A stretch of DNA of 64,000 nucleotides from Pseudomonas fluorescens (GCF_018614655.1 NZ_JAGGOG010000018.1:228533-292532); one strand, 5' to 3'; positions 1-8,846 are shown, counted from the first letter of the stretch. Numbers and translations are program-made. Notes: generated from the sequence alone by a model not told the origin.

Positions 1-20
1 CAAGCCCGCTCCCACATTGA
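1..20. repeat. Half of a REP element cut by the window edge
   Basis: The first bases read caagcccgctcccacatt, which is the reverse complement of the fluorescens-group REP core AATGTGGGAGCGGGCTTG. Only one arm is inside the window. Its partner, if this is a REPIN, lies to the left. Confidence 0.75.
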
Positions 21-50
21 TCTGCGGCGCCCTCAAAAACGACCTCCAGC

Positions 51-168
51 TGTACTGAAAGCGCTACAGCGGAACGATATCGCTACACACCCCATTGGCC
101 GGCGCTATGCAAGGCTTTGATCCTCATAGGCTTTTTTTCGCCCCTTTGGCTGTAGCGATATCGCTACA
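51..168 (+). promoter_or_regulatory. Three GcsR-type operator repeats upstream of gcvH
   Basis: Three 18-bp sites share the form TGTA(a/g)CG-N4-CGCTACA: positions 51-68 (TGTACTG-AAAG-CGCTACA), 70-87 (CGGAACG-ATAT-CGCTACA) and 151-168 (TGTAGCG-ATAT-CGCTACA). The third sits inside a perfect 22-bp palindrome at 149-170. As I recall, GcsR, a TyrR-like sigma-54 activator of P. aeruginosa, binds three repeats of TGTAACG-N4-CGTTCCG upstream of the gcvH2 operon. The position, 60-180 bp upstream of a -24/-12 promoter, fits an enhancer. The gcsR gene itself is not in the window. Confidence 0.75.
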
Positions 169-231
169 GCTGCATTTCAAGCCTTGCTCCCAACAATCAA
201 TAACCTATTGATTTTTAAAGACTAAAAAACA

Positions 232-248
232 TTGGCCGCGATTTTGCT
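232..248 (+). promoter_or_regulatory. Sigma-54 (-24/-12) promoter of the gcv operon
   Basis: TTGGCCGCGATTTTGCT fits the YTGGCACG-N4-TTGCW consensus. The invariant GG is at 234-235 and the GC at 246-247, exactly 10 bp apart. Transcription would start near 259, giving a leader of about 50 nt before gcvH. A second GG-N10-GC match at 96-112 is weaker in the -12 element and lies between operators, so it is less likely. Confidence 0.7.
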
Positions 249-308
249 AAGCAACTCCCCATTATTCCAATCCCGTCCACCAGACGAATCTGGCCCTGAG
301 GAGTTTCC

Positions 309-692
309 ATGAGCGAGTTGCGCTTTACTGAAGATCACGAATGGCTGCGCGCCGAAGCCGACGGCAGCGTGACCGTGGGTATTACCGCTTTCGCGCAGAA
401 TGCGCTGGGTGATGTGGTTTTCGTGCAACTGCCTGAGTTGCAGTCCTACGACAAGGGTGCAGAAGCCTCAACCGTAGAATCGGTCAAGGCGGCCAGCGGT
501 GTGTACATGCCCCTGGACGGCGAAGTCCTTGAAGTGAACGGCCAACTGGACGGTAACCCTGAGCTGGTCAACGAAGACCCGATGGGCGAAGGCTGGTTCT
601 TCCGCTTTAAACCGGCTGATGCCGATGCAGTAGCTAAGCTGTTGGATCAGGATGCGTACGACCGCCTGATCAAAGCCAACGCTGAAGCCTGA
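309..692 (+). CDS. gcvH: Glycine cleavage system H protein
   Basis: GcvH is the lipoyl carrier that passes the aminomethyl group from GcvP to GcvT in the cytoplasm. The 127-residue length is normal for the family. The lipoylated lysine is K60 in the context STVESVKA, and the N-terminus (SELRFTEDHEWLR) is the usual barrel start. The ATG is preceded by the Shine-Dalgarno GAGGAG. It is the first gene of the operon, 10 bp ahead of gcvP. Sigma-54 control with a GcsR-type enhancer is inferred from the upstream sites and suggests the glycine-inducible catabolic copy (gcvH2 type) rather than the constitutive one. Confidence 0.97.
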   Translation: MSELRFTEDHEWLRAEADGSVTVGITAFAQNALGDVVFVQLPELQSYDKGAEASTVESVKAASGVYMPLDGEVLEVNGQLDGNPELVNEDPMGEGWFFRFKPADADAVAKLLDQDAYDRLIKANAEA

Positions 693-702
693 GGAGCGCG
701 TC

Positions 703-3552
703 ATGACTGTTCAATTGAATACCGCTAATGAATTCATTGCCCGCCACATCGGCCCGCGTCAGGAAGATGAGCAACAAATGCTCACAAGCCTGGGCTTTGA
801 CTCCCTGGAAGCCCTGACCGCCAGCGTGATCCCGGAAAGTATCAAGGGCACCAGCGTGCTCGGCCTGGAAGATGGCCTGAGCGAAGCCGCCGCCCTCGCG
901 TCGATCAAAGCCATCGCCGCCAAGAACGAGCTGTTCAAGACCTACATCGGCCAGGGCTACTACAACTGCCACACGCCGTCGCCGATCCTGCGCAACCTCC
1001 TGGAAAACCCGGCCTGGTACACCGCCTACACGCCGTACCAGCCTGAGATTTCCCAAGGTCGCCTCGAAGCGCTGCTGAACTTCCAGACCCTGATCAGCGA
1101 CCTCACCGGCCTGCCGATCGCCAACGCCTCGTTGCTGGACGAAGCCACCGCCGCTGCCGAAGCCATGACCTTCTGCAAACGCCTGAGCAAGAACAAAGGC
1201 AGCCATGCCTTCTTTGCCTCGATCCATAGCCACCCGCAAACCCTCGACGTGCTGCGCACCCGTGCCGAACCGCTGGGCATTGACGTGGTGGTGGGCGACG
1301 AGCGCGAACTGACCGACGTCAGCCCGTTCTTCGGCGCCTTGCTGCAGTACCCGGCCAGCAACGGTGACGTATTTGACTACCGTGAACTGACCGAACGCTT
1401 CCACGCTGCCAATGCACTGGTAGCAGTAGCCGCTGACCTGCTGGCCCTGACCCTGCTGACCCCACCGGGTGAGTTCGGTGCCGACGTGGCCATCGGCAGC
1501 GCACAACGCTTCGGCGTGCCGCTGGGCTTTGGTGGCCCGCATGCCGCCTACTTCTCCACCAAGGATGCGTTCAAGCGCGACATGCCGGGCCGCCTGGTAG
1601 GCGTCTCTGTCGACCGTTTCGGCAAGCCGGCCCTGCGCTTGGCCATGCAGACCCGCGAGCAACATATCCGCCGCGAGAAAGCCACCAGCAACATCTGCAC
1701 CGCCCAGGTACTGTTGGCCAACATCGCCAGCATGTACGCCGTGTACCACGGCCCGAAAGGCCTGACCCAGATCGCCAACCGCATCCATCACCTGACCGCG
1801 ATTCTCGCCAAAGGCTTGAGCGCGTTGGGGCTGAAGGTTGAGCAAGCCAACTTCTTCGACACACTCACCCTCGCCGCCGGCGCCCACACCGCCGCCCTGC
1901 ACGACCAGGCTCGCGCCCAGCGCATCAACTTGCGCGTCGTGGACGGTGAGCGCCTGGGCCTGTCAGTGGACGAAACCACCACTCAGGCCGATATCGAAAC
2001 CCTGTGGAGCGTGTTCGCAGGCGGCAAGGCACTGCCCGACTTCACCGCCTTGGCCGCCAAGGTTGAAAGCACTCTGCCGGCTGCGCTGCTGCGCCAGTCG
2101 CCGATCCTCAGCCACCCGGTGTTCAACCGTTACCACTCGGAAACCGAGCTGATGCGCTACCTGCGCAAGCTCGCCGACAAGGACCTGGCCCTGGATCGCA
2201 CCATGATCCCGCTGGGCTCCTGCACCATGAAACTCAACGCCGCCAGCGAAATGATTCCCGTGACCTGGGCTGAATTCGGCGCCCTGCACCCGTTCGCTCC
2301 GGCGACCCAAAGTGCGGGCTACCAGCAACTGACTGATGAACTGGAAGCCATGCTCTGTGCGGCCACCGGTTACGACGCCATCTCCCTGCAACCGAACGCC
2401 GGTTCCCAGGGTGAATACGCAGGCCTGTTGGCGATCCGTGCCTATCACCAGAGCCGTGGTGAAGAACGCCGCGACATCTGCCTGATCCCCTCCTCGGCCC
2501 ACGGTACCAACCCGGCTACTGCCAACATGGCCGGCATGCGCGTGGTCGTCACCGCCTGCGACGCCCGTGGCAACGTCGACATCGAAGACCTGCGCGCCAA
2601 GGCCATCGAGCACCGCGAGCACCTCGCCGCGCTGATGATCACCTACCCGTCCACCCACGGCGTGTTCGAAGAAGGCATCCGCGAAATCTGCGGGATCATT
2701 CATGACAACGGCGGCCAGGTGTACATCGACGGCGCCAACATGAACGCCATGGTTGGCCTCTGCGCACCCGGCAAGTTCGGCGGCGACGTGTCCCACCTGA
2801 ACCTGCACAAGACCTTCTGCATTCCTCATGGCGGTGGCGGCCCAGGCGTTGGCCCGATTGGCGTGAAGTCGCACCTGACGCCATTCCTGCCGGGGCACGG
2901 CACTATGGAACGCAAGGAAGGCGCAGTCTGCGCGGCACCGTTCGGCAGCGCGAGCATCCTGCCGATCACCTGGATGTACATCAGCATGATGGGCGGCGCC
3001 GGTCTCAAACGTGCTTCGCAATTGGCGATTCTCAATGCCAATTACATTTCCCGTCGCCTGGAAGAGCACTACCCAGTCCTCTACACCGGCAGCAACGGCC
3101 TGGTGGCCCACGAATGCATCCTCGATCTGCGCCCATTGAAAGACAGCAGCGGCATCAGCGTTGATGACGTGGCCAAGCGCCTGATCGACTTTGGTTTCCA
3201 CGCACCGACCATGTCGTTCCCCGTAGCCGGCACCTTGATGATCGAGCCGACCGAAAGTGAATCCAAGGAAGAACTGGACCGCTTCTGCAACGCCATGATC
3301 GCCATCCGCGAAGAAATCCGCGCCGTGGAAAATGGCACGCTGGACAAGGACGACAACCCACTGAAGAACGCTCCGCATACCGCAGCGGAACTGGTTGGCG
3401 AATGGAGCCACCCATACAGCCGCGAACAGGCGGTGTACCCAGTAGCTTCGTTGATCGAAGGCAAGTATTGGCCGCCGGTTGGCCGGGTCGACAACGTGTT
3501 TGGCGATCGCAATTTGGTGTGTGCGTGCCCGTCGATCGAAAGCTACGCGTAA
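703..3552 (+). CDS. gcvP: Glycine dehydrogenase (decarboxylating), P protein
   Basis: GcvP is the PLP enzyme that decarboxylates glycine and loads the aminomethyl group onto GcvH. At 949 residues it is the fused homodimeric form with both halves, not the split GcvPA/GcvPB. The PLP lysine is K703 in LNLHKTFCIPHGGGGPG, followed by the glycine-rich loop. The N-terminal half carries the usual YTPYQPEISQGRLE segment near residue 110. It follows gcvH after 10 bp with GGAG before the ATG. In P. aeruginosa glyA2 follows next; here a REPIN follows instead. Confidence 0.98.
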   Translation: MTVQLNTANEFIARHIGPRQEDEQQMLTSLGFDSLEALTASVIPESIKGTSVLGLEDGLSEAAALASIKAIAAKNELFKTYIGQGYYNCHTPSPILRNLLENPAWYTAYTPYQPEISQGRLEALLNFQTLISDLTGLPIANASLLDEATAAAEAMTFCKRLSKNKGSHAFFASIHSHPQTLDVLRTRAEPLGIDVVVGDERELTDVSPFFGALLQYPASNGDVFDYRELTERFHAANALVAVAADLLALTLLTPPGEFGADVAIGSAQRFGVPLGFGGPHAAYFSTKDAFKRDMPGRLVGVSVDRFGKPALRLAMQTREQHIRREKATSNICTAQVLLANIASMYAVYHGPKGLTQIANRIHHLTAILAKGLSALGLKVEQANFFDTLTLAAGAHTAALHDQARAQRINLRVVDGERLGLSVDETTTQADIETLWSVFAGGKALPDFTALAAKVESTLPAALLRQSPILSHPVFNRYHSETELMRYLRKLADKDLALDRTMIPLGSCTMKLNAASEMIPVTWAEFGALHPFAPATQSAGYQQLTDELEAMLCAATGYDAISLQPNAGSQGEYAGLLAIRAYHQSRGEERRDICLIPSSAHGTNPATANMAGMRVVVTACDARGNVDIEDLRAKAIEHREHLAALMITYPSTHGVFEEGIREICGIIHDNGGQVYIDGANMNAMVGLCAPGKFGGDVSHLNLHKTFCIPHGGGGPGVGPIGVKSHLTPFLPGHGTMERKEGAVCAAPFGSASILPITWMYISMMGGAGLKRASQLAILNANYISRRLEEHYPVLYTGSNGLVAHECILDLRPLKDSSGISVDDVAKRLIDFGFHAPTMSFPVAGTLMIEPTESESKEELDRFCNAMIAIREEIRAVENGTLDKDDNPLKNAPHTAAELVGEWSHPYSREQAVYPVASLIEGKYWPPVGRVDNVFGDRNLVCACPSIESYA

Positions 3553-3574
3553 CCTGAGGATGCACTCGGTCAAA

Positions 3575-3694
3575 TGTGGGAGCGGCGGTGCGACGATTCG
3601 ACTTGCTCGCGAATGCGGTGGGTCAGTCACTAGATATATCAACTGACACTCCGCTTTCGCGAGCAAGTCGAATCGTCGCACCGCCGCTCCCACA
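3575..3694. repeat. REPIN: two inverted expanded REP arms
   Basis: A 120-bp imperfect palindrome lies between gcvP and sdaA, inside the putative operon. Each arm starts TGTGGGAGCGG, continues CGGTGCGA-CGATTCGA and ends CTTGCTCGCGAA; the centre has no ORF. Compared with the plain core (GTGGGAGCGGGCTTGCTCGCG), the arm is longer by two related 8-bp units. It is nearly identical to the copy at 8704-8823. A structure this large in the mRNA could shield the gcvHP part from decay or reduce sdaA-gcvT expression. Confidence 0.9.
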
Positions 3695-3741
3695 TGTTGA
3701 CCGAGTACATCCGATAAATAACAAGAAACCGGAGAACAACA

Positions 3742-5118
<1,377 letters not shown>

Positions 5119-5157
5119 CGCCTACAAGCGCGTCCGCACGTTTTTCAGGAGCTGAAT

Positions 5158-6282
5158 ATGTCCACCGAAACCCTGTTGAAAACCCCGTTGCACGCCCTGC
5201 ACATCGAACTGGGCGCGCGCATGGTGCCGTTCGCCGGCTACGACATGCCGGTGCAATACCCGCTGGGCGTGATGAAGGAACATCTGCACACCCGTGAACA
5301 GGCCGGGTTGTTCGATGTGTCCCACATGGGCCAGATCCGCCTGACCGGCGCCAATGCCGCCAAGGCCCTGGAAACCCTGGTGCCAGTAGACATCGTTGAC
5401 CTGCCAGTGGGCATGCAGCGCTACGCCATGTTCACCAACGACCAGGGCGGCATCCTCGACGACCTGATGGTGGCCAACCTGGGTAACGACGAACTGTTCC
5501 TGGTGGTTAACGCCGCCTGCAAGGATCAGGACCTGGCCCACCTGCGCCAGCACATCGGTGATCAATGCACGATCGAGCCGTTGTTTGAAGAACGTGCCCT
5601 GCTCGCCCTGCAAGGCCCGGCGGCAGTGAAGGTGCTGGCGCGCCTGGCGCCTGAGGTCACGAAAATGACCTTCATGCAATTCGCCTCCCTGCGTTTGCTC
5701 GGCGTGGACTGCTACGTCAGCCGCTCCGGCTATACCGGCGAAGACGGTTTCGAAATCTCCGTCCCCTCAGACAGCGCTGAAAGCCTGGCCCGCAGCCTGC
5801 TGGCGGAAACCGAAGTGCAGGCCATCGGCCTGGGCGCCCGCGACTCCCTGCGCCTGGAGGCCGGTCTGTGCCTCTATGGACACGACATGAACACCGAGAC
5901 CACGCCGATTGAAGCCAGCCTGTTGTGGGCCATTTCCAAGGCACGTCGCGCTGACGGTGCTCGCGCCGGAGGTTTCCCGGGTGCCGAGCGAATCTTCACC
6001 CAGCAGCAAACCGGTGTCAGCCGCAAACGTGTAGGCCTGCTGCCGCAGGAACGCACGCCGGTACGCGAAGGGGCGGAAATCGTCGACGAACACGGAACCG
6101 TGATCGGCAGTGTGTGCAGCGGTGGTTTTGGCCCGAGCCTCGGCGGCCCGCTGGCCATGGGTTACCTCGACAATGCGTTCATCACGCTGGACACCGAAGT
6201 CTCAGCGCTGGTACGTGGGAAAAAGGTGCCACTTCGTGTAAGCAAAATGCCATTCGTACCACAACGTTACTATCGTGGTTGA
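5158..6282 (+). CDS. gcvT: Glycine cleavage system T protein (aminomethyltransferase)
   Basis: GcvT releases ammonia from the aminomethyl-lipoate of GcvH and makes 5,10-methylene-THF. The 374-residue length is typical. Family features seen are VPFAGYDMPVQYP near the N-terminus, FDVSHMGQIRLTG, the folate-site stretch RSGYTGEDGFEISVP and the C-terminal barrel ending GKKVPLRVSKMPFVP. The ATG follows TTTTTCAGGAGCTGAAT. It is the last gene of the gcvH-gcvP-sdaA-gcvT group, 39 bp after sdaA, and is followed by a hairpin at 6304-6342. Confidence 0.97.
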   Translation: MSTETLLKTPLHALHIELGARMVPFAGYDMPVQYPLGVMKEHLHTREQAGLFDVSHMGQIRLTGANAAKALETLVPVDIVDLPVGMQRYAMFTNDQGGILDDLMVANLGNDELFLVVNAACKDQDLAHLRQHIGDQCTIEPLFEERALLALQGPAAVKVLARLAPEVTKMTFMQFASLRLLGVDCYVSRSGYTGEDGFEISVPSDSAESLARSLLAETEVQAIGLGARDSLRLEAGLCLYGHDMNTETTPIEASLLWAISKARRADGARAGGFPGAERIFTQQQTGVSRKRVGLLPQERTPVREGAEIVDEHGTVIGSVCSGGFGPSLGGPLAMGYLDNAFITLDTEVSALVRGKKVPLRVSKMPFVPQRYYRG

Positions 6283-6303
6283 TTGACTGTTTCTATAAGT
6301 AAC

Positions 6304-6342
6304 GCGGTTGCGTTGGCGTGCACTAATCTGTAACGCAACCGC
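6304..6342 (+). terminator. Stem-loop after gcvT
   Basis: GCGGTTGCGTT (6304-6314) and AACGCAACCGC (6332-6342) form a perfect 11-bp stem with a 17-nt loop, 22 bp after the gcvT stop. There is no T-run behind it, so it could be a processing or mRNA-stabilising end rather than an intrinsic terminator. Confidence 0.5.
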
Positions 6343-6671
6343 CATAAAACAGTGCATTGACGATAGTCAATGTTATGCGAATTAACCTATAACAAGTGAT
6401 CAACTCTATCGAATAAGTCCGTTCCCCGTTGTTGACCGAAGTGTCATAAACCCGAGGAAAACCGTGGCTTGCAGAGGGCTTGTTTTTTCGGCCTTAGTTG
6501 GCGTAGAGTTTGCCCACTGTGTTTGCATGGGTCGCTTTGAACCTGGACCTGGGCAGTAGCCAAAGTTTGCTACAACCCGTTCGATGTCTCTTACTTTCCT
6601 GCAATCCAGCCCAGTACTCTTTCATCTGAAAGGGGCTGTCATTAATTTTTAGCGTCAAAGGAAAGAAGAAA
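6343..6671 (+). promoter_or_regulatory. Promoter and long leader region of the cold-shock gene
   Basis: This stretch has no credible ORF. It is AT-rich at its left end (TTGACG near 6358, with AATTAA 17 bp further on as a loose promoter match), and the cold-shock ATG follows GTCAAAGGAAAGAAGAAA. Cold-shock mRNAs commonly have long structured leaders. That is the most likely content, but no specific element was identified. Confidence 0.4.
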
Positions 6672-6884
6672 ATGGCTGATCGTCAGAGCGGTACCGTCAA
6701 GTGGTTTAACGACGAGAAAGGTTTTGGTTTTATCACTCCAGAAAGCGGTCCGGATCTGTTCGTCCACTTCCGCGCTATTCAGGGCAACGGCTTCAAGAGC
6801 CTGAAAGAAGGCCAGAAAGTGACTTTCATCGCCGTGCAAGGCCAGAAAGGCATGCAGGCTGACGAAGTACAAGCAGAGGGTTGA
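6672..6884 (+). CDS. Cold-shock protein, CspA family
   Basis: A 70-residue single cold-shock domain that binds single-stranded RNA and DNA as a chaperone. RNP1 (KGFGFITP) and RNP2 (DLFVHF) are intact, and the start SGTVKWFNDEKGFGF is the family signature. It closely resembles the CapA/CapB type proteins of pseudomonads. The start has a strong purine-rich ribosome site. It is a single-gene unit, with a long leader upstream and a strong terminator 17 bp downstream. Which paralogue it is cannot be told from the window. Confidence 0.95.
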   Translation: MADRQSGTVKWFNDEKGFGFITPESGPDLFVHFRAIQGNGFKSLKEGQKVTFIAVQGQKGMQADEVQAEG

Positions 6885-6901
6885 TCCCTTGCGCGACAAA
6901 A

Positions 6902-6932
6902 AGCCCCTGATGGTGACATCAGGGGCTTTTTT
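6902..6932 (+). terminator. Intrinsic terminator of the cold-shock gene
   Basis: AGCCCCTGATG and CATCAGGGGCT pair perfectly around a GTGA loop and run into TTTTTT. A-residues in front (GACAAAAAGCC) mean it could also work on the other strand. Confidence 0.92.
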
Positions 6933-6979
6933 ATGTGCGTTATTCCGTAAAATGGCTTTTTCCCCCAGAGAGCCATGCC

Positions 6980-7468
6980 ATGTCGAAACACCTGCTGAGC
7001 CCCCAAGGCGAGTTTCCCGCCGTTGGCCTGGGCCGTCGTCTGGCAGCGATGTTCTATGACTTCCTGTTGTGCACCGCCCTGCTGATCGTCACGGCGTTCA
7101 TCTACAAGCTGGTGTGGATGGTCTTTGTCGGCGAGGCCAAACTGCGTGCGCTCTCTGAGTCCGGAGCACTGGACGGTGACCCGCTGTTGTCGACGATTCT
7201 GTTTTTTGTACTGTTTGGTTTTTTTGCCAAGTTCTGGACCCATTCCGGGCAGACGCTGGGTATGCAAGTGTGGGGCGTACGGGTGCAAAACGCCGACGGT
7301 TCGCGGATCAGCTTATGGCAGGCGCTGTTGCGATTCGTGGTGTCGATTGCTTCTTGGTTATGTGTTGGGCTGGGCTTTATCTGGTCGCTGTTCGACAAGA
7401 AGAAGCGCAGTTGGCATGACATCTATTCGGATACGCAGTTAGTGCGGGTTCCGAAGCGGAAGAAGTAA
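6980..7468 (+). CDS. RDD-family integral membrane protein
   Basis: A 162-residue protein with the RDD hallmark near its start (LGRRLAAMFYDFLLCTALLI) and two further hydrophobic stretches, around residues 65-85 and 115-135. The function of most RDD proteins is unknown; they are inner-membrane proteins. The start chosen is ATGTCGAAACACC at 6980. The upstream in-frame ATG at 6935 lies in the terminator of the previous gene and has no ribosome site. The C-terminus (DKKKRSWHDIYSDTQLV) is the typical RDD ending. The IS110 element begins 17 bp downstream, with its first direct repeat. Confidence 0.88.
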   Translation: MSKHLLSPQGEFPAVGLGRRLAAMFYDFLLCTALLIVTAFIYKLVWMVFVGEAKLRALSESGALDGDPLLSTILFFVLFGFFAKFWTHSGQTLGMQVWGVRVQNADGSRISLWQALLRFVVSIASWLCVGLGFIWSLFDKKKRSWHDIYSDTQLVRVPKRKK

Positions 7469-7484
7469 TCCTGAAGGAATGGAG

Positions 7485-7502
7485 AGCTACCAAATGTGGG
7501 AG
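7485..7502. repeat. 18-bp direct repeat, left copy, flanking the IS110 element
   Basis: agctaccaaatgtgggag is identical to 8678-8695. It carries the first half of the REP core (TGTGGGAG). Confidence 0.9.
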
Positions 7503-7525
7503 ATTCTATGGTTGAGGGGCAACCC

Positions 7526-8473
7526 TCAACCAACCTTCGGTTGGTATTCGCTTTGTCCTTTCAGCAAGGCGAATACCACTCGAGCAAGCTTACGCGCCAG
7601 CATTACCAGTACCTGAGTGGTGCTATAACCCCGCGCCCGTTGCGCTTGATAAAACTCCTTCCATGCAGCCGTTCGACTGGCTGCCATTGCGGCGTTGTGC
7701 AACAGACGCCGAGCCTCTGAGTCGCCACGCTTGCTCAAGCTGCGACGATTATCTTTTTGTCCTGACTTGGAAACGCGTAAATCCATGCCCAGGAAAGCGA
7801 TAAACGCATCCGCATTTCTAAAATCACCTCGTTGGAAGGTAGTAACCAAGCGGGCTCCAGTCAAAAAGCCGATACCTTCAACTTTCAAACAACGCTTTAG
7901 CTGATCCGATAGTCCAGCTTCTTTCAGGCGATCACCGATCATCTTTTCGATCAGGCCCTCTAGCTTTTGCATCGACTTCACTTGCTCAGCAAAAGAGGTC
8001 TTCAGCAGCGGCTCATTCGCCCAGCTTTGAGTCAGACTGACACGTGCCTGAACCAGGGCCGCCCGGCGACGGAAAAGGCTCAAAAGCTGGCGATACAGAG
8101 GAGATGGCGGCGTCCAGGGGCGAAGCTCCTCGGCTTCGTTTTTCAGATAGCGTGCGAGCAACCTGGCATCCAGAGCGTCGGTTTTAGCCCGGACATTCAC
8201 ACCTTTACGATAGTGGCTGAGCTCATAACCACCCACCATGTAGATCACGCAGTCGGCCTCATAGGCCAGATCAGCGAACTCCAAGTGATAGATGTTAGTT
8301 GCTTCAATCGCGACCGCCACCGCGCCCGGCAGGGCCTTCAGCCATTTTTTAATAGCGATTTTGTTGTTCGGGATCACTTCCAGCAAATCGAGCTCGGCGT
8401 GGTAAATCACCAGCTCATTTTTAGCGACATCGACGCCAACGATCGGCTTTGAGACGGAAACTGGCATTGCCAT
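7526..8473 (-). CDS. IS110-family transposase (DEDD recombinase)
   Basis: A 315-residue recombinase with the N-terminal RuvC-like DEDD domain: D in VGVDVAKNEL near residue 15, E in AIEATNIYHLEF near 58, and the D pair in RAKTDALDARLLARYL. The C-terminal Transposase_20 domain has the GIGFLTGARL hairpin motif and the serine region SGQKDNRRSLSKRGD. It cuts and rejoins DNA under the guidance of a structured RNA from the same element. The ATG at 8473 follows CGGAGGAAGTCCC. The frame is open throughout, so the element could be active. The stop overlaps a hairpin (GGTTGAGGG / CCCCTCAACC). Confidence 0.93.
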   Translation of the reverse strand: MAMPVSVSKPIVGVDVAKNELVIYHAELDLLEVIPNNKIAIKKWLKALPGAVAVAIEATNIYHLEFADLAYEADCVIYMVGGYELSHYRKGVNVRAKTDALDARLLARYLKNEAEELRPWTPPSPLYRQLLSLFRRRAALVQARVSLTQSWANEPLLKTSFAEQVKSMQKLEGLIEKMIGDRLKEAGLSDQLKRCLKVEGIGFLTGARLVTTFQRGDFRNADAFIAFLGMDLRVSKSGQKDNRRSLSKRGDSEARRLLHNAAMAASRTAAWKEFYQAQRARGYSTTQVLVMLARKLARVVFALLKGQSEYQPKVG

Positions 8474-8514
8474 GGGACTTCCTCCGAGCTAAGGTTTTGA
8501 GCACTTGAAGGGCT

Positions 8515-8662
8515 CACCCAGAGGCGCAGGCTTGTTCCTATCGTCGGTCATAGCCAGATGCATTCTTTATCGGCGCTTGGGTGAAAGGAGGAGGGGCGAA
8601 ATCTCCCACGGTCTGTACTGCGTCAACAGTCAGAATCGGGCTTTGTCCCTTCTCCTCCCTTC
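8515..8662 (-). ncRNA. Candidate bridge RNA of the IS110 element
   Basis: Read on the minus strand there are two consecutive stem-loops. The first (8662 to 8583) has an 11-bp outer stem, GAAGGGAGGAG with CTCCTCCTTTC (one G-U pair), and an inner stem TCTG/CAGA plus CTG/CAG at 8612-8634. Between them is an internal loop whose 5' side contains AAGCCCG (8643-8637) and whose 3' side contains GTGGGAG (8609-8603). AAGCCCG is the complement of CGGGCTT and GTGGGAG is the other half of the REP core, as expected for the two guides of a target-binding loop. The second (8583 to 8515) has stems CACCCA/TGGGTG and GCGC/GCGC, with an inner CTAT/ATAG stem. It would be the donor-binding loop; its 5' side has AGAAT, the complement of the ATTCT at the element end (7503-7507). 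Function is inferred. Confidence 0.65.
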
Positions 8663-8677
8663 AAGTCCTAGCATACA

Positions 8678-8695
8678 AGCTACCAAATGTGGGAG
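8678..8695. repeat. 18-bp direct repeat, right copy, flanking the IS110 element
   Basis: Identical to 7485-7502 and followed directly by tgggcttg, the second half of the REP core. Either this copy or the left one is the pre-insertion sequence. Confidence 0.9.
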
Positions 8696-8703
8696 TGGGC
8701 TTG

Positions 8704-8823
8704 TGTGGGAGCGGCGGTGCGACGATTCGACTTGCTCGCGAAAGCGGTGGGTCAGCCAATATATGTACTGATTGATCCACCGCCTTCGCGAGCAAGTCGA
8801 ACCGTCGCACCGCCGCTCCCACA
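8704..8823. repeat. REPIN with expanded arms
   Basis: Inverted arms TGTGGGAGCGG-CGGTGCGA-CGATTCGA-CTTGCTCGCGAA face each other around a short spacer containing gtgggtcagccaatatatg. Arms and spacer closely resemble the REPIN at 3575-3694. It lies between the IS110 element and the 3' end of nadA. Confidence 0.9.
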
Positions 8824-8846
8824 TTTTGACAGTGATTGCCTTTGGA

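Larger units (their letters stand above)
7485..8695 (-). mobile_element. IS110-family insertion sequence in a REP
   Basis: One transposase gene on the minus strand has about 200 bp of non-coding DNA upstream (8474-8677) and only about 23 bp downstream of its stop. This is the layout of the IS110 group, in which the bridge RNA lies 5' of the transposase. Both ends abut an identical 18-bp sequence, agctaccaaatgtgggag, at 7485-7502 and 8678-8695. The flanks joined across the element read aaatgtgggag-tgggcttg, a REP core, so the element interrupts a REP next to the REPIN at 8704. IS110 elements normally lack long terminal inverted repeats, and none was seen. The exact ends are uncertain because of the shared 18 bp. 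Confidence 0.85.

Noticed and set aside
1..308. Glycine riboswitch ahead of gcvH
   Set aside because: The leader after the predicted start is only about 50 nt, and no tandem aptamer motif was seen. The conserved elements upstream are DNA operators with dyad symmetry.
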